Of a stretch of DNA of 64,000 bases, positions 11,561-22,700 are shown in pieces. A program made the translations under genes and the position numbers. The stretch spans positions 448,798 to 512,797 of the forward strand of contig NC_018390.1 of NCBI RefSeq assembly GCF_000208865.1. Direction: 5' to 3'. Numbering within the stretch: position 1 is the first letter of the stretch; the number at the start of each line of letters is the position of its first letter. Origin of the DNA: Neospora caninum Liverpool. Taxonomy: Eukaryota; Apicomplexa; Conoidasida; Eucoccidiorida; Sarcocystidae. The notes under the pieces were generated by a model, which saw nothing but the letters and a program-made list of their open reading frames with translations, was not told where the DNA came from and ran no database searches.

Positions 11561-12130
11561 TGTACCTTTTCTGATGATAGAGAAAATGAAGTGCCACGAA
11601 GAAGAAGCAAGGGGTTCTAAACCAACAACTCGACAGGCACCTCGCTCCGTGAGCCCGCGCCGCGTTCGCCCGGAACGAGATTGTTGCCGTCCGAAGCATC
11701 CGCTCATCCAGCGGGGGACACCCGCTCGGGTCTGGGGCACTCGGCTACACAGGAAAGGGATGCATGCTTGCTGTATAATCCAGGCAAAGCTACTATGTCC
11801 TAGCACACCTCATATTCCACATAGCCTTGTCCGAGGCCGGATTTTTTCGTGTGACCCCAGCAGACCATGTCGAACTCGAGCGCTCGGACTTCAATCTCCA
11901 GCGCATGCCTCGTCGATGAGACGCACGCGACACAGCTGGGCGGCGGTACTACCTAACGCAACGAATGGGACGGTCAAGAGTAGATTCCTTCATTTTTGGA
12001 TACACTCACTCGATCACTTTATTTAAAATAAGTTTTCATACACATAAACTCGGGGTATCTTCGGGTATGTCCACTCCTTTTCGGAATGTGTCAAGGGGCC
12101 GCTCATGACGCCAGTATAGTGAAATGTGTA

Positions 12131-12210
12131 GGGAGCCGCTGGCGAGGGAGAAAGTGAGCGCGAGGGGGGCGGAAACGCTACCTCGCGAGGGGGGAGGGGG
12201 GTGCCAGAGG
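12131..12210. repeat. G-rich element, copy 1
   Basis: Contains CGAGGGGGGCGG followed by GAGGGGGGAGGGGGGTG, with runs of up to six G. Near-identical copies occur at about 20395-20470 and 24695-24770, each ~0.85 kb upstream of an SRS start. Four G-runs within ~45 bp could form a quadruplex. Confidence 0.7.
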
Positions 12211-14217
12211 TATTGTTATGAGAAAACAGGAACCTGGAAAGCCTAATGCCAAAGTGGAGTGAGGAGGGTCATCCTTGGGTTCTCCTTTCACTCAAAAACA
12301 CCATCGGTCTGCCACGGGTACTCTCCATTCAGAGCTGCCAGCCTGCGTCCCTCGGCCGCTCGCGTCTAGTCCGAATTGAGCGGCTTACCAGCAGCGCACA
12401 TGAGGGCGTGTTCCGGAATAAGCAGCGGTGTAGATGAGTTCATTCCTCGTTTATGGTGAGCATGTGGAGTTCTCCCCGATGTTTGTCTCTCTAACTGTAA
12501 ACGAGATCCGCCTTTAGCCACGACTCGCCACCGATGGCTCGCCCAATTCGTGCTTACTGCGTGCGCCGGCAGACAAGGGCAAGTCAGAGGTATCAGCTAG
12601 ATGTTGGTTTGCCTCCTTCGCACTCGTCGAACGCCATGTCTACCATACAGTTTCGGTGTGAGCAGGAACATTATCAGTGTGACAAACACTTGTTTCCACA
12701 TGGCAGCAAAGATGATACGGTCCATGGAATGTTTCCCGCCGGATTCCATCATATCGCAACAAGATGGTCGTTGACGTACCATACGCAGCTCTCCAGTGCC
12801 ATGTTGGCTCGCCTCTGGTGACGGTCCTGGGTGGTTGAGCACAATTATAAAGCGGTAAAAGGTGATCTCCTTCCGTGCAGATGTCCATACTCGTGATGTC
12901 CAGTTAATCGCCGCCGGTTTCACAGGTGTCTTTAGCGGACGGTTCTGGAGCATACGAGGGTACGATTGTTGAGTTTGCCTATCTCATTTTCTACACAACT
13001 GTGGAGCGTGGAGCCTTTCTAGAAGGCGAATTTGATTCAGTGGGATTAGCTACATTTTAGGCAGTCTGTTTTGGTGCAGAGCGATTGATGCCGCAACGCT
13101 ACCTGTACTCTACTCGACGCTTGACACCTGGCTACCTTCATTGAGCGAAGGAGTGAGCTGAATTTCGCCTGTTTTCCGTAGGTTTTGCCATTTCGGCGGA
13201 CTCCGTGAGAAGTCGCCAAGCTGATGTTGGCTCACGCTCCTATGAAAAAAAGTTTGCGAACCATTGCTTAGGCGCATTTTTTTCGCCTTGACCCTATAGC
13301 GCAACCACAACATACTCAAATGCGTATACTTTGATGAAAAAGAGAACCATTCTTCTCACACGACAGCCAGTGGCGACGTCTCCGGCAAACAACTCGATGA
13401 ACTACCGAGTCCTTTGCGACAGGCTTTTCATACGATCGGGGGAAGCGAGGAAAATAAGACAGGCATGGCAGTTATGTTTTGGCACATGCAATGGTCCCCT
13501 CGAAGCAGAAAAGAGGAGAAACCGTGAAATTGGTCCGCATTGAATCTAATGCCTATAGCTGGGATGCTACTCTACTTGCTTGTCCGTGTCGGATGTATCC
13601 TATGTACATTAGGCCGTAAGCAACGACAAAAAGGAGACACTGTCTCTCTTGTTTCTGTTGAGAGGAAAGCACGAAACTAGAGAAACATGCAATCTCTTCC
13701 CCATCATAATGACGGCGCAGTTATGTTCGTCAACTCCTGGCTCGAAGATCCTACGGAATAACTGATTTCGTGCCTCCGCAAATCACAACTGGTGAACCCA
13801 CCTCTCGAAATCAGGTACCTCGCACATTCGAATTCCGTTCAAACGTGCGAACCTCAATGACTGGGGCTCCACCAAGTTTCCATATTCTGGCGCGTGTGTA
13901 TGATATTCATGTGTGGGGATTCACGAAAATGGAAGGATCTTTTCTTTTGAAAAGCAGTACACATTGTTCCTCTTGAACGTAAAACATGAGACAGGAGTCA
14001 AACGCGGTTTCCTCTGTATCAGGCCTACGAACTGCGAAACAGCAGGACTTCCTTCGACGTAAAATCAAGACCCGCACATACGGCCCTCCCATTCGCGAAT
14101 TCGGTTTATTGCGGCAGTAGTCTCACTACAGAGAGGAACAATTATGTTGTAAGCAGGTCTCTAGAATGAGACATGCATACTTACAAAGGACGCCTCCAAA
14201 CGCCCCCCGAACTCGGC

Positions 14218-15387
14218 TCACAACACACAACCTAACCCTGTGAGCAGCGACGCGAAACCGACAACCAAAGAGAAGGCACCTGCCGTGTCCACAGACAAAG
14301 ACGCGGAAGATGTCACACCCTCAATCGTCACCTCAACGCTACACACACTCGACGAATCTGCTGATGTTTCCTTCTTGGAACGGTCGACTGACCCAGTAGC
14401 TTTCTTTCCACATCCAACCACGATCTTCGTTTCCTCCTCCGGAAAACTGTCCTGCGGAATCACCAAACTAAATGAGTGATTGCTTGAGTCTTGATTCCAC
14501 CAACTGCTCTCGTACGCCGGGATAACCTCTGTGTAGTTGCCACCGCACGTCTTGGCGGCGTTCCCTCCTTCCTCACTAAAACAGTATGTGCTCTTGTAAT
14601 CTGTCGGGAGAACTTCTCCTTCGCTTCCGCACACCAATGTGAACCTGTTTTGCGAGGGGCTTAGCTTGACGGTTTGGTGTGTTGGATTGCTGGTCTTTCC
14701 GTAGGCACAAGTGACGGTATGCTTATCTGTCACGCTTGCCCTCGCCTCAAGAGTCACAGTCAATTTACATTTGGCTGTATTGTTGGTAGTGGGAGTCGAG
14801 AGGCACCCAACAATGAACTTTTTGTCGCTATAGGGGAGGTTCTCGCGCGGAATGCTTAATTTTTTCGCTTTCACATTTTTCACTTCTGGAACGGCCTCCC
14901 ATCCAATGCTTTCGGCGGAGCCGGCGAGCAGGGTTGTGACATCGATGCATTTAGGATTGCCCTGATCGTTCTTGCACTTCGTCAGGTCTGGTGTGTTTTC
15001 TGGGCATACTTGTTTCTGGGTCAGCTCGTCTGGCGCACATGTTAGACCCGTTTGGCACACCAACTGCAGAACAGATTTCGTTGACGACAGTGTTGCCTGA
15101 AGCTCCTTTGGATCTCTATCATCTGTCGACACGCAGGTACACGTTGTTTGACCCCCGCTGTCCTGCACAACACACTCTGAAACATTTGGAGTCGCGGCCG
15201 CTGCTTGGATCACAAAGGGTGACGGATAACCAGATAGCCCTGCTGTGCTCGCGAGTAACAGCAAGAAAACCAGGACGAAGCGAGTTGCTAGTGACCGTTT
15301 TAGTGACTCTCCGTGCACAGCAAAAAAGTGCGACTCCGAGGGTGAGGCCTCAACGACCGCCGCGCCTCTCAGGCGCGCGTGCACCAT
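14218..15387 (-). CDS. SRS-family GPI-anchored surface antigen (array gene 2)
   Basis: 389 aa, single exon. It has a signal segment (about 32-55, L-V-F-L-L-L-L-A-S-T-A-G), two cysteine-rich SRS domains and a GPI-type tail ending L-L-T-G-L-G-C-V-L. The frame continues to an upstream in-frame ATG at 15453, but the ATG at 15387 (M-V-H-A-R-L-R-G-A-A) aligns with the starts of all paralogues and is preferred. Domain 1 starts near the T-T-C-T-C pair; domain 2 starts near T-C-A-Y-G-K and has six cysteines. It is almost identical to array gene 5: the eight amino-acid differences I count all lie in domain 2 and the tail, while the N-terminal half is the same. Confidence 0.94.
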   Translation of the reverse strand: MVHARLRGAAVVEASPSESHFFAVHGESLKRSLATRFVLVFLLLLASTAGLSGYPSPFVIQAAAATPNVSECVVQDSGGQTTCTCVSTDDRDPKELQATLSSTKSVLQLVCQTGLTCAPDELTQKQVCPENTPDLTKCKNDQGNPKCIDVTTLLAGSAESIGWEAVPEVKNVKAKKLSIPRENLPYSDKKFIVGCLSTPTTNNTAKCKLTVTLEARASVTDKHTVTCAYGKTSNPTHQTVKLSPSQNRFTLVCGSEGEVLPTDYKSTYCFSEEGGNAAKTCGGNYTEVIPAYESSWWNQDSSNHSFSLVIPQDSFPEEETKIVVGCGKKATGSVDRSKKETSADSSSVCSVEVTIEGVTSSASLSVDTAGAFSLVVGFASLLTGLGCVL

Positions 15388-15611
15388 GACTGGACACAGG
15401 GAGTATTGGTCTACGGAACGAAGCGTCAGGGTGAGAAAATCGGGTCTTGTCACAGATATGTCAGAGGTTGCGGTATCGGAGATTTAAAAAATTAATCACC
15501 TCACCGCTGTAGGAGACCTGGGGACGTGACAACTTCAGATGTCTGCACCCATGCAGTGCTTAGTGTTTCGCGTGATTCTGCTGGGGCTGACGAAACAACC
15601 GTAGGGTGGGT

Positions 15612-15660
15612 CAACTGAAGACACCTTGCAAGTCGTGTCTCCTCAAATCTCGTCTCCAGG
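15612..15660 (-). promoter_or_regulatory. Conserved SRS upstream element, gene 2
   Basis: Variant of the shared block (sense: GAGGAGACACGACTTGCAAG, then GTGTCTTCAGTTG), starting about 225 bp upstream of the chosen ATG. Confidence 0.45.
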
Positions 15661-18440
15661 CCTTTACCTTCCCTGATGAGAGAAAAAAAGAAACCCACGA
15701 ATAAGAAGCGAGGGCTTGGAAACCAACTCTACGGGCACACCTCGCTCCGGTGAGCGCGTGCCGCGTTCCGCCCGGGACGAGATTCTCGCCGTGTCCGAAC
15801 CAACCGCGCATCCAGCCGGGGACTCCCGTTCGGGTCTGGGCCACTTGCGACGAGGAAAGGGATGCATGCTTCGCATCTCACTCCGAAGTAAGGGGCTGTG
15901 TCTTCACATCCCGTGTTGACGTATGTACTTTTAACTTTAAAAGAAGATTATATCATTGATGTAAAAAAGTATCAAATAAAATCCTTCTAACCTAGTTCGA
16001 AGACTGACTTCTCGAGTTACCTTGGAAGAGCAACTTAAACTGTACCACGGCAACTTGACCCTCCAGTGCGTCCCGTCTCCCGTCGCTGGTGCCCAGTTCG
16101 GCAGCGTGGCAGCGGCAGTCCGAAAGGGACGGAGTAGGAGGGTGGCGTGTAGTTTACTCGACATGTACTCTCCTTGAGCTTTCATCTGACGTAACGCACG
16201 CAGATACTCTCGGGGCACCTTCACGTATATCCACATTCATCCGGAATGTGGCCACGGGCAGTGCGAACACCAGTACAGGGAACTTACGGAGACTCTATCC
16301 CGGAGATCGTGTTCCCTGAATGGAGGAAAGAGGCTACATTGCACGGGTGTGCCGCGAGACATACCAAGAGAAAACATGCAGCTGTGAAAACCCAATGACG
16401 TACTGGAGTACGGACGGTCGTGCTTTGCCTCTCCTTTCCTTCAAACACGCCCTCGTCCTCCGCTGCTTCGGCCGCGTGAATGCTGCCAGCCCCTGGCAGT
16501 CAGTATTTATCCGATTCGAGCACATATAAACGGGCACAAATGAGGGGACCTTCCTGGACAAAAGGAAGTAGTCGGAGCTAGCCTTTTTGCCACTATATGC
16601 CATGAGTGTTCCAGAAAAATACTTCTCTTCCTGTAAACTATTTATGACTGTTTCCCCGATCCGTCGTCGGCCCCACGAGTCCCAATCAAAACGTGCTTGT
16701 TGGTGGATTTTCATGAAGACAAGAGAGAGTCAAAATATCAGATAGATAGTACTCTGCCCGAGCTCACTTGGTGGATGACGCGTCTACCTTCAACGAGGAG
16801 TATGAGCAGGAGCATTGCGTGTGTCCAAAATGTGTGTTACCCTGTGGTAGCAGGATATGATGCAGCGCGACTACGATGTGTCAGGCCATTTTACACTATC
16901 TGGTAATAGGATAGCCCATGACGGGGCAACCACAGCTCTCAACTTTCGCTTTACCTCGCATCTGTGGACGGTCCTGGAGGGTAGAAAATCTAAAACCTGA
17001 AAAACTTATTTCCTCTGTGCAACTCCCATTCCGTTTCGAAATCTGGTGTTGATCGCCGACTGCTTGAATAGTGTATATACTGGGCGATACTGGAGCTTAT
17101 GAGGATACGCTTGTCTTTTCCTATCTCGCTTTCCAATGGACTTTGGACCCGTTCTAGCAGGCGAGCTTGATTCAACGGGATTCCTTTCATTTCAGCCAGT
17201 CTACCGTGGTGCGAAAAACGTTGATGCCCCATTGCCACCTGTATGCCGCCAGAGGCTTGATAACACGCTACTGTGAAGCAGTGGAGGAGTGTGATAAATG
17301 TTGTCTGTTTTCTGCAGAACTTGTCACGTCAGTCGACTCCGCAGAAGTTGCAAAGATGAACATGGTTCGCGCTGCCACCAACATGTACGGGGTTACCTTG
17401 TGTCGTGTGCGGATCCTCTCTAAAGCCTAAAGAAAAACTACAGTATCATCTACTGCGCCTACCCCTGGTAAAACAAGCCGGTTGCTGCTCTCGCGACCTG
17501 CAACATTCTCGCCGGCCGTAGCACGCATCTGCCTCTCTCCCAAGATGGTTCTTCTGTGCCTCTGTCCCGGCGTGATGACAAAAGGAACATGCAAGAAAAT
17601 GCAGCCACATTTGGATGTGTTCCAGAAGTCTCATGCGAGATCTAGGAGAGCCAAGGGGTGGTGTGACTAGTCGCTCCTTCGTTTACTGGTCTGGTATTTG
17701 CCGGTGGTGTGTGGGAAGTCTGCATGGCGCCCGCTGTGGCAAAGCGCTGTGTGAACGGCCACCTCGTTTGCGAAGGGGACGTACCAGATGGTTGCAGGAA
17801 GGAAACAACAGCCGGATTTGTGACTGCTTGCCATGCACAAGAGTGTTCAGAAGCAGAGACAACGATAAAACGTGGAAATGTCGCGCATTCAATCCTACTG
17901 CATAGCGAGGCTGCTAGTGTCCTCGCATGTCGCTCTGTGGTGTCTCCTACCTGCCGGCGGTCTTCGGCAAAACAGCAAACCGGCTGTGAACTGCCGGTTC
18001 TATCACGACTGGAGCCACTATCGTATCAAATCAGGAATCGCATAGGCTCGAATTGTGTCCCTACGCATCGATGGAATTTTGAAATGCCTGTCTCTGACAC
18101 TATTCCCTACTGCGTGGGGTGGAGAGGAAGGATAGTGGCGTGTTAGGAGTCAACAAGTTCCATTAGTTTTGCTTTCAAATAGGTTCTCGTTCTGGTTCTT
18201 CGAAGAAAGAGCCTTAAGCAAGAACAATGCGCAGTTTTGGCCTAGTTAGACGGGCGAACTGCGATTCAGCAGGAGAATTCCGGCGATGCAAGATCGCGAA
18301 CAACACATACGACTCATACACATCGGCGGATGAAGGAACGAAAAAAGAAAAACCGGCCAACAAACAAAACCATGGTGAACGCAGTGCTACCAATGAGAAA
18401 CCATTACCAAGGACACATCCATGCACTCGACGAACGCGGC

Positions 18441-19601
18441 TCACATCACAGGCCCTAACCCTGTCAACAACGCAGCGAAACCTCCAAGGAAAGAGAATGC
18501 ACCAGCCGTGCCCACAGAGGATGCCGACGAAGTGACACCTTCAATCGTCACGTCAACGCTGCAAACAGTCGGTGAATCCGATACAGCCTCATCCCGGGCA
18601 TTGTTGGATGTGTCAGCACGCTTCTGTTGGCAGCCAACCGTGATATTCGTTGCCTCTTCCGGAAAACCATCCTCTGGAATCGCCAGAGTGAACGAGTGAC
18701 TGCTTCTGTCTTCCTTCCACCAGTTGCTTTCGTACGCTGGGATAACTTCTGTGTAATTGCCACTACACTCGGCGGAGGCGTTCTTTTCCGCCTGACTAAC
18801 ACAGTACGTGTTCTGGTATTCGGTCGGGAGAACTTCTCCTTCGCTTCCGCACACCAGAGTGAAGCTGTTTTGCGAGGGGCTTAACGTGATGGTTTGGTGT
18901 GTTGGATTGCTGGTCTTTCCGTACGCACATGTGACTGTCTGGTTTTCAGTCGCACTTTCTCTCGCCTCAAGCGTCACTGTCAACTTGCATTTGGCTTGGG
19001 CTCCCCCTCTATTGAGGCAACCCACTATGAACTTTTTGTCGGTGTATGGAAGGTTCTCCTTGGGAATAGTTAGCCTCTTGGGCTTGGGGTCCTTTGAGTC
19101 GACATTGACTTCTTCCCACCTCACTGTCTCAGTGTTGCCTGTGAGTAGGTTCGTGACATTGACACATTGAGTCGTCCCCCCCTTACGTTTGCAGTCTTTC
19201 AAATCTTTCGTGCCTTCTGGACATACCTGTTGCTGGTCCAATCCGTCTGGTGCACATTGTAGATTCGTTTGGCACTCCAACTGCAGCGCAGATTTCGTTG
19301 CCGACAGCGTTGCCTGAAGCTCCTTTGGATTTTCATTTTCTGTCGACACGCAGGTACACGTTGTCTTACCCCCGCTTTCTTCAACACACGCCGATGCCTT
19401 TGCCTCCGACGCTATCGCTTGGATCACAAAGGAACACGGATTACCAGATAGCCCTGCCGTGTTCACGAGCAACACCAAGAAAACTAATCCCAATCGAGAA
19501 GCAAGTGACAGTTTCAGCGGCACTCCGTTCACACGAAGAAAACGCGATGCCGACGGTGAGGCCTCAACAGCCGCTGCGCCCGCCAAACGCACATGCGCCA
19601 T
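18441..19601 (-). CDS. SRS-family GPI-anchored surface antigen (array gene 3, mosaic)
   Basis: 386 aa from the ATG at 19601 (M-A-H-V-R-L-A-G-A-A); the frame extends 50 codons further upstream, but paralogue alignment favours this start. It has a signal segment, two SRS domains and a tail ending L-L-T-G-L-G-P-V-M. The 3' two-thirds match array gene 6, including S-N-N-A-R-D-E-A-V-S-D-S before the last cysteine. The 5' third and the whole 5' flank match array gene 4, including D-G-L-D-Q-Q-Q-V-C-P-E-G-T-K-D. The switch is near 19165-19190. The gene therefore looks like a recombinant of two paralogues but is open and apparently functional. Confidence 0.93.
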   Translation of the reverse strand: MAHVRLAGAAAVEASPSASRFLRVNGVPLKLSLASRLGLVFLVLLVNTAGLSGNPCSFVIQAIASEAKASACVEESGGKTTCTCVSTENENPKELQATLSATKSALQLECQTNLQCAPDGLDQQQVCPEGTKDLKDCKRKGGTTQCVNVTNLLTGNTETVRWEEVNVDSKDPKPKRLTIPKENLPYTDKKFIVGCLNRGGAQAKCKLTVTLEARESATENQTVTCAYGKTSNPTHQTITLSPSQNSFTLVCGSEGEVLPTEYQNTYCVSQAEKNASAECSGNYTEVIPAYESNWWKEDRSSHSFTLAIPEDGFPEEATNITVGCQQKRADTSNNARDEAVSDSPTVCSVDVTIEGVTSSASSVGTAGAFSFLGGFAALLTGLGPVM

Positions 19602-19812
19602 GGTTTGACGGAGGTGTGATTTTGTACTGAACGCGGGTGAAGTGTAGGGAAATCTGAGATTGTCAGGGCGCTGCCAGAACTTATGATAGGGGTGAAAAGT
19701 AAAGGGAAAATGTAAGGGATAGCCTGCACATGTAAAAACAGATATCTGCATCGACGCAGTGCTTGCTTGTTAGGGCAGGGCTCTGCAGGGGCGGAAGAGT
19801 ACAAAGATCGAA

Positions 19813-19860
19813 CAACTGATGACACCTGGCAAGCCCCGTCTCCTCAAAACTCGTCTCGTT
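19813..19860 (-). promoter_or_regulatory. Conserved SRS upstream element, gene 3
   Basis: Copy of the shared block (sense: GAGGAGACGGGGCTTGCCAG, then GTGTCATCAGTTG), about 215 bp upstream of the ATG. Confidence 0.45.
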
Positions 19861-20394
19861 GCCTGTACCTTTTCTGATGGTAGAGAAAATGAAGTGCCAC
19901 GAAGAAGAACCAAGGGGTTCTAAACCAACAACTCGACAGGCATCTCTCTCTCCGGTTAAGAGTGCGCGGCGTTCCCCCGCGGCGAGATTGTCGCCGCGTC
20001 CGAAACAACCGGGCATCCAGCCCGAAGCAAACGGGCGCCCAGGTACTCGGCTACACAGGAAAGGTGGATGCATGTTTGCTGCCTCAATCCAGGCAAAACT
20101 GCTGTGTCCTGGCGCACCTCATTTCTCATCTAGTCTCGTTCGAAGAGGGTTTTCTCGTGTGACCTCAGAAGATCAAGTCGAACTGGAGCGCTATGAGTTA
20201 AGTCTTCAGCGCATGTTGTCCTTGTCGATGAGACCCAAGCGAAGCAGCTGGGCGGCGGTGCTACTAACGCATGGAATCGGAAGGTCAAGAGTACTTTTCT
20301 TCATTTTTCGGGACATCTCGGTGTATGTCCACTCCCTTTCGGAATGTGTCAAGGGGGCGCTCATGACGCCAGTATAGTGAAATGTGCAGGTAGC

Positions 20395-20470
20395 CGCTGG
20401 CGAGGGAGCAAGTGAGCGCGAGGGGGGCGGAAACGCTACCTCGCGAGGGGGGAGGGGGGTCCCAGAGGTA
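20395..20470. repeat. G-rich element, copy 2
   Basis: Near-identical to the G-rich element at 12131-12210, at the same relative position upstream of array gene 3. Confidence 0.7.
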
Positions 20471-21660
20471 TTGCTATGAGAAAACAGGAACCTGGAAAGC
20501 CTAATGCCAAAGTGGAGTGAGGAGGGTCATCCTTGGGTTCTCCTTACACTCAGACACACCATCGGTCTGCCACGGGTTCTCTCCATTCAGAGCTGCCAGC
20601 CTGCGTCCCTCGGCCGCTCGGGTCTAGTCCGAATTGAGCGGCTTACCAGCTGCGCACATGAGGGCATCCTCTGGAATAGGCAGGGGTGTAGATGAAGCCA
20701 GTCCTTTTCTGGTGAGCATGTGGAGTTCTCCCCGATGTGTGTTCCTCCAACTGTAAACGAGATCCGCCTTTAGCCACGATTCGCCACCGATGGATCGCTC
20801 AATTCGTGCTTACTGTGTGCGCCGGCAGACAAGGGCAAGTCAGAGGTATCAGCTAGATGTTGGTTTGCCTCCTTCGCACTTGTCGAACGTCATGTCTACC
20901 ATACAGTTTCGGTGTGAGCAGGAACAGTATCACTGTGAAAAACACTTGTTTCCACATGGCAGCAAAGATGATACAACCATGCAATGTGTCTGATCGGATC
21001 CACCACATGAGAACAACATGACCCCTGTCGAAGCATACACAGGAGTCCAGGACGTTGATCGCGTGTATGTGAGGGCCAACCTGGGGCACTAGCATATCTG
21101 AAGGTCTGCAAACCTTTATTTCCTTCGATGGAGCTCCTATTCTCTCTCGAGATCCGATGTTGGTCGTCGTCAACTGCAATGTTGTGTAGGGACGTGACTA
21201 GAGCAGGACAGAATTCGCTGCATAGACTTCCTACGTCGTTTACCACACACCTGTGGAGAGTGGAGCGGTTCTCGAAGGCGAATGTGATTCGGAGGGATCC
21301 GCTACATTTTAAACTGTCTGTTTTGGTGCAGAGCGATCGAAGCCGCGAAGCTGCTTGTCCACTACTCGAGGCTGGACACCAGCCTACTTGCATGCTGCGG
21401 AGGACTCAGATGAATATTGCCTCTTGCCCGTAGTTTTTGTTATTTCGGCTGAATCAGGGAGAGGTCGCCACGATAAACGTGATCCGCGTTTCCGTCGATA
21501 CGTATCGGGAACATGTTTTGGTGGTGGCTGTGTTCTGGACTTGTGCCCGCTACAGATCCACACCCTAGTCAACTATGTCTAATCCTAGTCAATGAGAAGC
21601 CCGCTGGCGTTCTCGCGACAGCCAGTGTCCTTGGCGGCCTCAACACACACCAGCTCACCA

Positions 21661-21681
21661 CCCCCCCCCCCCCCCCCCCCC
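21661..21681. repeat. Homopolymer run of 21 C
   Basis: An uninterrupted poly-C tract in the intergenic region between array genes 3 and 4. The length is prone to slippage and to sequencing error. Confidence 0.9.
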
Positions 21682-22700
21682 GCCGATTTTCCTGCCTCCT
21701 GCTTGACGCGCTACCGGCAGCAATGCAAAAATGTGTAGCCTAATCTGAATCTCTTTCATCTACCCCAGCCTCCGCCCTACAGATTCGATATGGGCTCTGG
21801 CTTGCCGCCGCTGCGTTCGCGGGTCTGGATGTTGCTGGCGGTGAGGAGGGGAAGTCTGTGTGCCGACGCCTGCGTTTTACGGGATGCTGAAACTTAACTT
21901 CTGACGTTGAGGCTGACTCCCCATGATTTGGAGGCAAACGCAAAGGCAGGCAGTATAGGTGCTTCTCATGCGCATCGAATGTTCAGAAGCGAATAACAAC
22001 GAGCAGCTGTGAAAATATCACCCATTCAATCCTACTGCAGATAGCGGCGCTGCTAGTCTCCTTCCATGTCGCTCTCTGGTGTCGCCTATCTCCGGGCGGT
22101 ACGAAGCAAAACATCAAACCAACTGGGAACTGCCTGTTCCATCGGGAACAGAGGAGAGAGCAATGAAAAGTTTCCCTCAATGGAATGACGAAGGAGAGGT
22201 TCTCCTGCACTGCTGCTTCCAAGGACATAGGGGATGACTTCTCGCCTGCGAAACCCACGACTGAAGGCGCTGTTATACGAAACAGGAGCCGCATACACCA
22301 GGCTAACTTGCGTACACATCTGTGGAACTATGAAACGTTTGTCCCCAACATTTCTCCATGCTGTTTCTCCTGGTACGGAACGGTAGTAGAATGCGAGGAT
22401 TCAACAAGTTGGAAGTCTTTTATTCAAAAAGGCGTTCGGGTCGTTCCTCATAAAAAAATGCTCGAAGCAAGCGCAGGGCGCAGTTCTCGACAAGCTAGAC
22501 GTAAGAAATGTGGAACAACAGGAGAATTCCGGCGACGCACAATCGCGCACACCACATACGACCCATACACACCGGTGGATGAAGTAACACAATAATCGAA
22601 AAACAGATCAACGAAACAGAACAATGCTGAACACAGCGGCGCTGCACAGTGAGACACACAATGTCGCCAAGGACACATCCAGGCACTCGCCGAACACATC

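Larger units (their letters stand above)
10125..19165. repeat. Higher-order repeat block A (three SRS units)
   Basis: The segment holding the SRS genes at 10142, 14218 and 18441 recurs in the same order and orientation in block B (about 22690-31950). The offset is about 12560 bp at the left, 12780 bp over the middle gene and 12781 bp at the right. The change in offset matches a ~220 bp segment present at about 25930-26150 but missing from block A near 13375. Related sequence in the other units suggests the loss was in block A. Confidence 0.85.

Noticed and set aside
14991..15389. Plus-strand open frames inside minus-strand SRS genes, repeated in several units
   Set aside because: They recur only because the underlying SRS genes are duplicated and have no independent support.
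15930..15995. AT-rich patch upstream of SRS genes 2 and 5 as possible organelle DNA
   Set aside because: No mitochondrial or plastid coding motif could be read in any frame. A related patch at about 32925-32990 shows it belongs to the array flank itself.
19602..19751. N-terminal extension of SRS gene 3 to an in-frame ATG 50 codons upstream
   Set aside because: The extension overlaps the conserved 5' flank shared by paralogues whose starts align with the ATG at 19601, and it would bury the signal peptide.
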